From contig JAPEVC010000215.1 of assembly GCA_027946555.1 (NCBI GenBank), forward strand, positions 1 through 61,311: DNA of 61,311 bases, given 5' to 3'. Both the position numbers and the translations under genes were made by a program. This DNA is from Gnomoniopsis sp. IMI 355080. Its lineage: Eukaryota > Ascomycota > Sordariomycetes > Diaporthales > Gnomoniaceae. Positions 44,393 through 54,479 of the stretch are shown piece by piece (position 1 is the first letter of the stretch; every line of letters begins with the position of its first letter). The notes below the pieces were generated by a model that searched no databases, was not told where the DNA came from, and saw nothing but the letters and a program-made list of their open reading frames with translations.

Positions 44393-45310
44393 TCACGTGA
44401 AAAAGCCCCTAATACTCGTGACAACCTCTTCCGGCACCTGCTCCGGTATATAATGGCCGGATTCCACTGCCTGTCCATCAACACTGACCTCATTGTCGGT
44501 CACTTTGCGCCACTCAGACAGAGCGTCAAAACACTTCTCGACCACGCCATACTTCCCCCATAACACCTTCAACGGACATTTGATCTGCCTCCCCGCCGCG
44601 ATATCCTTCCTCTGCTCCTCCAGATCCAGCGTCGCCGCCGCGCGGTAGTCCTGGCACATCGAATGCACCGTATCCGCATCACTGAGCGCCTTGACGTACT
44701 CCTCAAAACACTCTTTTTCAAAGATGTCCAGTCCATTAACCTGTCGGCCTCCCATAAACATCTCTGCCACTCCGCGCGAGTTGCCAAGAATCATCGACTC
44801 AGGCAGGGGGCTCTTTTGAATGAGGAAGAACCAATGAAAATACGCTGAAGCGAAGTCAAAGTTGGTTGCCTCATACATGGCCAGCGTTGGGCATATGTCG
44901 AGGAAAATGGCCTTTTTCACACGTTCTGGATAATCCACGCACAATTTGTGCCCTACGCGGGCGCCACGGTCGTGCCCGCAGAGGTAGAATGATCTATAAC
45001 CCAACTGCTCCATTACCACGGCACAGTCCCGTGCCATCGCGGACTTGGCATATTGCGCGACGTCATTGGCAGGCTTCGAGGAGGACCCGTACCCGCGCAG
45101 ATCAAGGAGCACGACAGAGTATGCGTCTGTGAGCTGGGGTGCGACGCGGTGCCAGATGTGGAGGGTTTGAGGGTATCCATGCAGGAGGAGCAGGGGTGGT
45201 AGTTGCGAGGATGAGTTGCTGCTTCGAAGCCCGCGGATCGTCACTTCGGGCGATGTCTGGGTGGTGATGGAGATCGGTTCGAAATTCGAAAACATATTCA
45301 AAAGTCTCAT
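44393..45310 (-). CDS. Alpha/beta hydrolase, fluoroacetate-dehalogenase-like
   Basis: Intronless, 305 aa from the ATG at 45310. The fold is alpha/beta hydrolase: oxyanion motif LLLHGYPQT and nucleophile elbow GHDRGARVGH. The residues that define bacterial fluoroacetate dehalogenase are all present in order: nucleophile Asp114, carboxylate-binding Arg115 and Arg118, acid Asp138 (LDICPT), halide-binding His159-Trp160 (AYFHWFFLIQ) and Tyr222 (CQDYRAAATLD), and base His286 (ESGHYIPEQVPE). The first seven lie at offsets of +3 or +4 from the bacterial enzyme numbering known to me, the last at +6. Such enzymes hydrolyse the C-F or C-Cl bond of haloacetates to glycolate; some relatives are epoxide hydrolases. 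No signal peptide, so cytosolic. The start codon is 468 bp from that of a divergent tartrate-dehydrogenase-like gene. Confidence 0.9.
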   Translation of the reverse strand: MRLLNMFSNFEPISITTQTSPEVTIRGLRSSNSSSQLPPLLLLHGYPQTLHIWHRVAPQLTDAYSVVLLDLRGYGSSSKPANDVAQYAKSAMARDCAVVMEQLGYRSFYLCGHDRGARVGHKLCVDYPERVKKAIFLDICPTLAMYEATNFDFASAYFHWFFLIQKSPLPESMILGNSRGVAEMFMGGRQVNGLDIFEKECFEEYVKALSDADTVHSMCQDYRAAATLDLEEQRKDIAAGRQIKCPLKVLWGKYGVVEKCFDALSEWRKVTDNEVSVDGQAVESGHYIPEQVPEEVVTSIRGFFT

Positions 45311-45778
45311 GGACAGGGTAATTTGCGTACTATGCGATTCTAAGAAGGTTCAGACAGGTGCTGGACTGCTGCTACATATCAGCTACATTAAGTTGCTTGA
45401 TGACATGCTATGTGGAGATGCATTACGAAATACACAGGAAAGGGCACCAGCATGGCGTATTGTTGTCTCGGGGTTATATTCCTCCGGCGTGCGAACGGCG
45501 GGCTGTGTTGTAGGTCCGGAGTTGGTATTCTCCGGTTTTTTCTATGCGGTAGTGCGATCTGGGAACGTCATGCGCCACTGTGGAAAAGTAGCGCAATAGG
45601 ACTATATCAAGTCCGTCTTGGAGGGCGACCAAAGCATTGTAGTGAGGGGGGGAACCTTTATTAAGACGCTCTACGCTGTTGAAGCTTCTCTGTAATATTT
45701 TCCCACAGCAGAAAATTTTCACCTACTACTCATTCTGTCACCCGATTTGACAAACAATAATTTTTCAGTCCTGCAAAC
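45311..45778. promoter_or_regulatory. Divergent promoter, dehalogenase-like and tartrate-dehydrogenase-like genes
   Basis: The 468 bp between two outward-facing start codons are the only place for both promoters. I see no sharp TATA box or known operator. Confidence 0.4.
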
Positions 45779-46876
45779 ATGTCCACCAACAGTCCCATCA
45801 AAATTGCGGTAATCCCTGGCGACGGGATTGGCAATGAGGTGATGCCCTGGGGCGTCCGATGCGTGCAAGCCGCAGCCGACATTTTCAACATTCCAATTCA
45901 CTTCGAGAATTTTGACTTCGCTAGTTGTGCATATCATACTCGACATGGCGACATGCTCCCGCCTGATTGGAAGGATACTCTCATGAAGTTTGACGCTATA
46001 TACTTTGGGGCCGTGGGAATGCCTGATGTCCTCCCGGACGACGTCACGCTCTGGCAAAGTCTCATCAAGTTTCGGCGCGAATTCGATCAGTATATCAACC
46101 TGCGGCCGTGCCGACTTATGCCGGGTGTGAAATGCCCTCTGGCTGGCCGGAAGCTGGGCGACATCGATTTCTGGATAGTTCGAGAGAACACGGAGGGAGA
46201 GTATAGCCATATTGGAGGCAAGGTTTTTGAGGACACGGATAGAGAGGTGGTCATTCAGGAAACCGTCATGACGAGAGTGGGCGTGGACCGCGTGTTGAAG
46301 TATGCCTACGACCTGGCACAGAGTCGGCCGAGAAAGAAGCTCACGAGCGCCACAAAATCCAATGGCATCAGCATCACGATGCCGTACTGGGATTCAAGAG
46401 TCAAGGAAATGTCGACGAAATATCCCGATGTCGCTACGGACAAGTACCACATCGACATTCTCACAGCTCATTTCGTCCAGCGACCACAGATCTTTGATGT
46501 CGTTGTCGGCAGCAATTTGTTCGGCGATATTCTGTCAGATCTCGGCCCAGCGTGCACGGGAACTATTGGCATTGCGCCATCGGGGAACATTAACCCAGAA
46601 AAGAAGTTTCCCAGCCTATTTGAACCAGTGCATGGGAGTGCACCAGATATTTACGGCAAGGGGATCGCGAATCCTGTCGGTATGATATGGGCGGGTTCGA
46701 TGATGCTTGGACATCTGGGCTATCAAGATGCCGCTGATCTGGTTCTCAAGTCCATTGAACAAGTCCTTGCAAAATCTGAGCCTGAAATTATGACAGCGGA
46801 TATGGGAGGGAATGGAACAACAAAAAGTCTTGGTGAAGCTATAGAGCAAACGATCTTGTCTGCTAAGAGGCAATGA
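45779..46876 (+). CDS. Tartrate dehydrogenase/decarboxylase-like beta-decarboxylating dehydrogenase
   Basis: Intronless, 365 aa from the ATG at 45779. It belongs to the isocitrate/isopropylmalate dehydrogenase superfamily. Markers are IAVIPGDGIGNEV at the start, INLRPCRLMPGV with the substrate Arg, DFWIVRENTEGEYSHIGG, VTKSNG-like SATKSNG, and the superfamily signature NLFGDILSDLGPACTGTIG followed by LFEPVHGSAPDIYGKG. Length and the NLRP / ENTEGEYS forms fit the D-malate/tartrate dehydrogenase branch (TtuC/YeaU type), which oxidises and decarboxylates tartrate or malate with NAD. Isopropylmalate dehydrogenase of leucine synthesis is the main alternative, but its usual motifs differ. No mitochondrial presequence. 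Paired head-to-head with the dehalogenase-like gene. Confidence 0.9.
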   Translation: MSTNSPIKIAVIPGDGIGNEVMPWGVRCVQAAADIFNIPIHFENFDFASCAYHTRHGDMLPPDWKDTLMKFDAIYFGAVGMPDVLPDDVTLWQSLIKFRREFDQYINLRPCRLMPGVKCPLAGRKLGDIDFWIVRENTEGEYSHIGGKVFEDTDREVVIQETVMTRVGVDRVLKYAYDLAQSRPRKKLTSATKSNGISITMPYWDSRVKEMSTKYPDVATDKYHIDILTAHFVQRPQIFDVVVGSNLFGDILSDLGPACTGTIGIAPSGNINPEKKFPSLFEPVHGSAPDIYGKGIANPVGMIWAGSMMLGHLGYQDAADLVLKSIEQVLAKSEPEIMTADMGGNGTTKSLGEAIEQTILSAKRQ

Positions 46877-48367
46877 TGAAAGTGGAAAATACCTTCGTAT
46901 ACAATGTGAAAAGGAGAAATGACAGGCGCCCTTGATTAGTATAAATTAGCCGGTTCTTGATCTATGATACTACCTAGCGTAGGTCAATAAGACTGCGATA
47001 TTTTAGGCAAGTCTTTGTTACCTCCGTAGTGTTATATAATATTGGGTTGTACCTAGGTAGCCTTTTTTTTGTAGTTAAAGAGGTTACTTCACACCCCACA
47101 GATGCAGAAGATAGTATGTAAATATCTGCAAAACATGTATATCTTGTGATGTGATGATGCTAGGTATCGAAGTAATATGGGGTTAACTTATACCAATGAT
47201 ACCATGCTGACGGACTCCTCGGCTTTGATCAGCTGTCTTGTCTCACTGCGAAGTCCTTCAAGCACATTGTGCACACGCTACCTGACTACAGGTGTCCAGT
47301 TGAAAGTCACGCGGGGCCCTAGAGATTTGCAGATCCTATTATTGAGAGAATTTCCTAGCACAATACCATACAGAGGAAAGGCTTTTGAATCAGCACGACA
47401 TCAGGAATACTCTAACCACATCATACACTGGCGACGAAACAAACTGCTTCACCAATAACTTGCGCGACGGTGAAACTGGTGCAGTCTTCACCGAGACTAT
47501 ATTCGGCGTCGCTCTTGGCGTGGGCATCGCCGTTTTGATGCCCTTGGCCTCCTGTTTTACCAATACGTTCTTCATTTCCGCATCGTTAGATTGATATACA
47601 CCTAAGAAAAGAAGATATCGTCAACTTATTATGACTTATACGGCGTGTTCCGGAAACGAAGCAGAGACTGTCGCCGAAGCAAGGCATAGGATGAGTCTAT
47701 TGCACCTAGTTATCTCAACATTGACGCTGAGGCAAGGGGACAAAAGCATTGGGGGAAGTCTGAGGATAGTGGGTTCTAGCTGGTCTGCAACCCCTTTTCA
47801 CCCGGATTTATTTGGCTTCCTTGGAACTGTATAAAAAAGTTCCATTTCTGAAGAGCTTTGGATGCGAAGGATCAGGGTTCATGCCCTAATTAGCTTGGGT
47901 ACGGATATTGTGTTCACAGGATTACGTATGAACGAAACTCAATTAATTCCAGAACACGCTCTAGAATGGGCTGTGCAGACGTTATCGAGGATTGAAGGGT
48001 TCATATATACATTCCTTGCTGAAATTCACAGGGTTTGCCAGGCCTGTGGCAGCTGGTCACTTACCTAGGTACTCTCCCTTGTCAACAAACTTGTGTACCA
48101 TTTTCTAATACTTTGTAGATCCCTGATGTCTTTTTCATGTCTCCTGACTGAATTCCACCTCGTTACTCGCAGGCACTACAATCTTTGGCCGCCCGTTATT
48201 GTCTGCCGGATCCTGGACATTGCCTATAGACCAGTGTGGCAACGTGACAAAGGTGTTGATACTAGATAATTACTAATCAGCAGCAACATTAAACGGCGGG
48301 ATTTGAATGCCTGAAATACAGCTGCCGCGGGGCGGGCGCAAACAGTAGTAAGAGTAGGAGGACTGCC
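46877..48367. other. Intergenic, no supported gene
   Basis: A frame at 47385-47594 has a hydrophobic patch but no further support. Palindromes ACCTAGGT at 47051-47058 and 48063-48070. Slightly AT-rich. Confidence 0.45.
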
Positions 48368-49538
48368 TTACTGATCCTGCTTGTTACCCCAGTCCCACCA
48401 ACCCAAAGTGGTGCCTGGGAAAACAAATTTGAACTTGTCTTCTGGCTTAAGGATTTCTCTCCAGGGTGTATAGGATGTTTCGTCAACCCACGACTCTCCC
48501 GGCTCAAGACTTATGAAGTCATTATTGTCTTTGCCCACGTTAACGTCCAACTCGTAATCCTCGTCTGAATCCAGAAAGTAGCAGGCGATTATATTAGGGT
48601 CGTCTGGCACTGCATTCCAGTCACCGTCCTCAAGGCGGTATAATCGGCAAGGCTGACTGCGTATCGGCCATTTATGGAACGTAATGGCTCTGTTGCTATT
48701 TGAGGCTTCGTAAGTAATCTTGGAGACGGTGTGGAACGGCCCTGCTTGTACGATCTCATAGCTCAACACCGGCGCGCCCTTACTGACACGAAATGTTAGC
48801 AAGAGAAAGAGAGGGCCAGGTATTGCCAGGAAGCACCACTAACATCCGATCTGCTATTGAGACGTGCGGCTCTGCAGACAGACGAGATGGGCCTTCGCGC
48901 CGCCTATCCTGTTCGTCTCTCCAGTCTGCCTCGATTTCGTTGGCTGTGTCGTAACTCGCATGCGGACCCTCGCTTTCAATATACTGCTCGCGCTCTGGAA
49001 ACGGCTCTTCAGCTTCGTAAGCCTTGAATATGATACCCGCCGATGGAGGAAGCATAAGTGCCGGTATCTCAACTCCTCTATCTCTGCGTCGCCTAAGCTT
49101 TGTGTCCCTGAGCTCGTCCCGCGAGCCCCAATCCCACAGCTCTATCTCGGCCCCCGGCCATACCAGGTGGTATGTTTCGCCAGGTATCAACTTCGTTTGG
49201 TAGTTTGCCGTCAGATGGATTACCGAGTTTCGTTGTTCTCCAGGAACGCCTTCGCGGACCTCAGACTCTGATGCCGAGAATTCCTTCTCATCTTCGCCGT
49301 ACATTTCGTCCACTAGGCCGCCCAACATGCTCACCTCGATCGGCTCAAGCTCACCGGACACCGTCTCGTGGAGAAGTACGAACCGACCCTTGGCCATGTT
49401 GTCCCAGGCTGACCATCTATAGGTGACAGGCCTTCTGTCAGTATCATCTAAAGCCCGTACGGTCGCGAAGTTTATCCTGTAAGGCATAGTGATGCACAAC
49501 ATTGTGCTGTCTGGAGGAGAACCCATATAGGGCTCCAT
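48368..49538 (-). CDS. Hypothetical protein with two related domains
   Basis: Spliced model: exon 1 49538-48844, intron 48843-48783 (GTTAGT...TCAG), exon 2 48782-48368, 369 aa. The ATG at 49538 is the first in frame (MEPYMGSPP). The protein appears to be an internal duplication. The N-terminal half contains PVTYRWSAWDN...ELEPIEV and ends LIPGETYHLVWPGAEIELWD, then WGSRDEL. The C-terminal half contains AITFHKWPIRSQ...DWNAVPDD and ends LKPEDKFKFVFPGTTLGWWD, then WGNKQDQ. The shared closing motif is P-G-x(4)-[LG]-W-D-W-G. A Glu/Arg-rich linker separates the halves. No signal peptide or membrane segment, so probably cytosolic. I do not recognise the family; similar small proteins occur in ascomycetes without a known function. 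Confidence 0.8.
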
Positions 49539-51009
49539 GATCAACGCCACATGGGGTGCAGCTGGACTGTGACGCCATCAGCGCTATGCTTTTGTTTTTT
49601 CTCGATTCGAACTAACTCACTCAACGTTTTGACTTGACGTGTTAACAAACGGCAAGTATTTTGGATCCAAGCTGGCCGACATAATGACAAAGTATAATTC
49701 AGACAGAGAAGTATGCTGAGTAGATGTGTGTTTCCAACCGCGAGTACGAAAACATCTGGCTTTTGTAGGCTCTTTGCAGGTTTTTGATGATGGGAGAGCC
49801 CAAAGCAGCAGGGGCAGGATCTAGGCAGCCCTGATGGGTCACGGAGACTGGGAAACAACGGTGCTTGATGACTCACCAAGATCTTTCAAGGATCCTGTGG
49901 GCCTGCCTGTAAAAATTACGGGTCTTGACAGCGTGGTGGCCGACGTCCAGGTCTCCAGGGACACAGAACGGTGTACTACTCCACTCTTAGGCATGGCCTG
50001 GTTGGAGCACCCTTAAATTCGAGGCCATGGCCTTTCAAAAATACCAAAAATAAATGACGACCACTGACCAGTCGTTGGTTAGAAATGATAAACTCTTCCC
50101 CGTTGTAACCCAGAGTCTGCAAGCTATTTGGCAACAGGAGCTATTTTTGGATGCGAGTGACGACCCACAGGCTGAAAAACAATGGTGTTGTTGGGCTTAC
50201 CCTATAAAACACCAATCAGCGTGCTGCCTTGTGGTGGCGAGGCTGTGAGACAAACCACCAACAGCAGTTGAGGTTGGACAGGACCCGGCTGTTGCATCGG
50301 TATTGTTCCCACATTATCTGCAAAACTCCACTTGTACCGTTTCAGATGGACAGGCAGACTGAGAGTATCTCATTAGACAACTTGTCTTATTTTTGGTAAT
50401 TCACCGAGGTCGTCTTTTGATTGTGAATCAATTTCAACCGACGAGGCGTGCTCTGTTGATCATCTAACCGGTGTCACTCACTCGCCACTGCAAATGGGCC
50501 GAAAGACAATTCGTTGACCTGATGAAAGTGATCGTTCCGTCGACTTAATTACAAGGTTGAGTAGCGAGAGAGACCCTGAACTAGGGCGCTGAGGTTGGCA
50601 AATTGAATCCACCAGACGATGACTTGAATGGCCTCCTGTCATGGGCCATGACAGGTCGTCTAGTGTCAGCACGCCCAGCCAGCGGCGTAACAGTATCAGG
50701 TCTCGTTTCTCGACGACTCCACCAAAATGTAGGCTGGAAGAAAAAGCTTGATTTAAATATGTTGAATATGATGAGGTCGTTGGCAATCCATCCTCCTTTT
50801 TAGGCACTCTACCTGATTATACTGGCATAACAATCTCCGAAGCATCTTTCATCCCACAAATTTCCCATTTCTTGAACTTTTTTTTTTGGATATTCTCATC
50901 GCTGAGCGAACCAATTGAAACTTCTATCCCTTTCTCTAAAACTCATATCTAGTTGAGATCTCCTTGTTCCCATCCTGAAGAAGATAAGTGAAGGTTAAAC
51001 TCAGCAACC
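49539..51009. other. Intergenic, nothing recognised
   Basis: Divergent flank between the duplicated-domain gene and the protease gene. Minus-strand frames at 49541-49879 and 50478-50807 have no family features. A poly-T run near 50880 lies upstream of the protease start. Confidence 0.45.
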
Positions 51010-52417
51010 ATGCGTACACCACCCGCCTTTTACTTCCTGATGGCGCTGGTCGCTCTCAGCAATGTTGTATAGTATGTGGACACTTCATCGTACCTACCTA
51101 GGTACGGATTACATTACAAGAAAGTAAAACTAAAGGCATGAAACGTTTGCTAGTGCCGACTGGACGATTGACGAGGCAAGCTGTGGTAAGAAGGGAGACC
51201 AGAGACACGACCTCATCCTCGCAGAGATGCCAGTCGTTGTAAATATGGCAGCGACTACCGCTGCAGGCTTCAGCGGGACATACGGAGAAAAGCATTACGA
51301 AACGATGATGCCTCGTGTCAAACGCCAGCTACGATCTTTTTCAACCATGGTCAAACAGGTGTTCACCAATGTCGCAAGGGCAGCGACCCAACAAAACGAC
51401 CTTATAGATTACAAGATCAAATGTAAGCCCGCGACGCATTTTACTGTCATATACTTACACCACAGCACTCCGGAGATCCAACTGCTAAAATGACATCCTA
51501 GGTGAAGAGACCGCTCTGTGTAAAGCTGGGGTAAGTATCAGATGGCGGTGCATTTCATTAAGGTAAGCAGATTGACTGATCAGCTAATTTGAGGGTACAA
51601 TGACAGGCATTCGCGTGGAATGACGACACAAATATCAACCTCTGTAGCTCTCTACTTGTAAAGGAAAAACGACCGGAAAAACCGACGATCAGGACCTCTG
51701 CAGAAGTGAAAGCCCTGCCTGTTGATAATCGAAGGTTCTTTGTCGTGTCCAATAGTGTCGCGGCTATCATTCTGCACGAGATGACGCACTTTACCAAAGT
51801 CACCGCACCAGTGAGCCCCAAGCAGTATGTACCTAGATACCTCCTCTTCTTTCCTGTACAATCGCGATTCGTTATCTCGAAGCTGTCGGGATGAAATGCC
51901 TTCACCTGATTCTGGGTAGGGGACGCGCCTACCTTGTGCTCCAGGGCTGAAGAAACAACGTGCTACCCAACATACTGATCACTGAAACACGACGCATAGG
52001 AGAGCGCTGGACTACGCCTACGGATACTATGACTCGGCAAAACTCGCCGCTCATGAGTACGACCGCCAATGCTATGTCAACAGGCTACAATCGCAGAATA
52101 CAAAGGGGGGTGGCGCCTCATCCCACGTCATGTGTCCCAAGAGTAAAGACAAGACCGCTGAAGGCATCTGCTCCCCGGCGAGAGCCGTCCAAAACGCAGA
52201 CAGCTATAAGTTTATCGCCGCCCCGACGTACTGGGGAACCGTGGGCAAGAAGCCCATCGCCTTACCCGCCGCTAAGAAGACGACGAAGAGAAATCATCCG
52301 CGCGAACTGTTGGATCGTACCTCTGCGGCGTGTTCCGAAGGTGATGCTGTTGAGGATATGTTGATCGACTGGATCATGGAGGAGCCCACAGCCGAGACTA
52401 ATTTGATCTCTACTTAG
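51010..52417 (+). CDS. Secreted M35-like (aspzincin) metalloprotease, five exons
   Basis: Spliced model: 51010-51071, 51154-51422, 51502-51530 (29 nt), 51607-51824 and 52000-52417, 331 aa, all GT-AG and in phase. The signal peptide occupies residues 1-22, ending at VVYA once intron 1 is removed. The zinc motif is HEMTH (residues 177-181) in AAIILHEMTHF. After the fourth intron comes ALDYAYGY, whose Asp197 fits the third ligand of aspzincins (D-x-x-Y-G). The downstream NADSYKFIAAP stretch is also typical of this group. Relatives include deuterolysin and lysine-specific metallo-endopeptidases, secreted proteases of fungi. Cys pairs (CEETALC, INLCSSL) fit an extracellular protein. The last intron (175 bp) is long for this window, so an extra small exon inside it is possible. 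Confidence 0.8.
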
Positions 52418-52784
52418 CTACGCCGACCCAATTTCAATGTTACCTAGGTATAGGCAATGAGTGTGCTTGAATCCGTTTATTAGATATTGATGAATTTATG
52501 GGCACTCAGCTTTGGCCGTCTCATAAAACTGAGAGCAGAAGCATTGTGCCACTGTACCAGAGATTTTACACATCATTGATCAGCAGTACCTAGTCAGTGC
52601 ATGACTAGCTGTCAAACCGTGAGCATTGACTGGAATGGAAAAGTAAATCTCTCGCTTGTGCATTTAATAGGCTGTCTGGGTCTATAAGACTAAAGCTGGG
52701 ACTGGGAGACACTCAAGATGAACCTCCGTCGACACAAGCATCCATTACTTGATCACAATATTCCACTTCGGCAGGTGAATGACA
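52418..52784. other. Convergent 3' flanks, nothing recognised
   Basis: Short gap between the protease and GST 3' ends, with an ACCTAGGT palindrome at 52442-52449. Confidence 0.5.
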
Positions 52785-53670
52785 TCACTGTGGAGCCGTA
52801 TTCTCTCCAGTCTTGATCTTTTCTTCGTACTTTTCGAAGCTCTCGATGCCTTTAGGTACTCCGTTCCACTGCAGGCCCTGCTCGTCCATCAAACGTGCAC
52901 GAATTTCCATCGAGCGTTTCCAGGAAGGTAGTTCGATCATAGTCTCATGCCAGGCACGGACGTGCGGTGTACCTTCCCAAACCTTATCCCAGGTTTGATT
53001 GAGTACCTCGCTGAGACGGAAGTTCCATGGTACGAAAGCCATGTCGGCGAACGTCATCTTCTCGCCCACAAGCCATTGCGCAGTCTTGGGCTTAGCGGAA
53101 AGAATGATCTCCAGAACTCCCAGGATACGCTTGATCTCATTTTCATAACGCTTGATGACCGTCGGAATTTTCTCAGGCCACAAGTGCTGGAAGATCCCGC
53201 ACTGCCCGTAATAAGGTCCTTGGCCACTCATCTGAAAATGGAGGTATTGATTGCAGAGATGCTTCTCCTTTGTCGTCGTATAAGTTAGACGCTTGTCGGT
53301 GTCGTATTCATCGATCAGATACTGGTTGATGGCACCCGATTCCCAAAGAGTAAGATCTGTGTTGGGGTCCTCAATGGCCGGGACACGACCATTTGGGTTG
53401 ACGTCAATGAACGGCCTCTTCTTCACATCATCAAAGCGGAAGGATTTGATGTCGTAATTCAGTCCTAGTTCCTCGAACAAGAAGACCGCCTATCAAGTTC
53501 AAGAAAGTCAGCGACGGAGCGGTCACAACATTTTTTGGGACACCTCACTTTCCACGGGTTGGGTCCCGGTGCTGATGATTTTATCAGTAAAATTCAGGCC
53601 TCATTTCGAACAGAGTCTGACACTCACGTGTAATCCATAATCGGATAGGCTTGGGTGGGTTGATTGCCAT
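52785..53670 (-). CDS. Glutathione S-transferase, Ure2p-like
   Basis: Spliced model: exon 1 53670-53628, exon 2 53571-53549 (23 nt), exon 3 53489-52785, 256 aa, in phase at both junctions. The joined N-terminus reads PIRLWITPPGPNPWKAVFLF followed by EELGLNY, the standard start of the fungal GST/Ure2 thioredoxin fold; without the 23-nt exon the G-P-N-P-W-K motif is lost. The glutathione-site pieces are NPNGRVPAI (cis-Pro) and LWESGAINQYL (E-S). The all-helical C-domain has FADMAFVPWNF. Such enzymes conjugate or reduce electrophiles with glutathione in the cytosol. The gene is divergent from an aldo-keto reductase, its start 809 bp away, which fits a detoxification theme. Confidence 0.93.
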
Positions 53671-54479
53671 GCTGGTGTTTCGATGGTGCATGGACGGCCC
53701 GGGCTCTCTTCAAACAACGAGCCCTGGAGGTCTCCAATTTAGGGATTGGACTGGGCGAAATTGCTTGATTGGCGGGCACTGATAGAAGTTGGTCTCGAGT
53801 GATGAAGTCCTTTCAGCATGAGACCTTGCCAATATTGTAAATTGCCAGGTTGCGAGGATAAGCAAGTCAAGTCTTTCTTTCAACATTTCTATAAGCGACG
53901 AGGACATCAACTTGCGGGGTAGTGCTGCGCCGCTTGAGCGCTTGATCACCCAAGCGAGCATCCTATGCCAAATTACCTAGTTACATACAACATAGACTAT
54001 TTAGGTAGGTACCTAGCTGTAGGCAATTGCCCCGCGTGCAGTTGCAGCGCCTTATCAAGCGCAGTATGAGACCGATCACACACTGCCCCTGGTGCTTTAG
54101 TAATTGCAGCAGGTTCCCACTCACCCCTGAAGTGACGTGTCTTGTATGGATACGGAGTAATACATGCTGTGGGTCGTCTACTATAGTAGATATTTATGTG
54201 ATGAGAGTGTGTAGAGGGAAGGGCTACAGGTCCCGCATTCCAATGTAAGTTGGCAAGCCGTTCAAGCTTTCTGTCTGGCACATTCCTACCATTTCTTACC
54301 GTCGGGTATTTTGGGGGACGTTCCTGGGGCGATCTCAGATTCTGTATTTGCACTGCTTACCTATTGGATTTTCTCTCTTTCACCTTCGGAAAGAAGAACT
54401 GGCAATCCTGATTTTGGACGTTCTCTATCTCTTTGCACCCAAGTAATTGGCTCAAATTGCTCAGAATTCATGTGGCACA
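53671..54479. promoter_or_regulatory. Divergent flank of GST and aldo-keto reductase genes
   Basis: 809 bp between two outward-facing start codons. TAGGTAGGTAC words near 54003 and a CT-rich leader before the reductase are visible; no specific operator is recognised. Confidence 0.35.
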
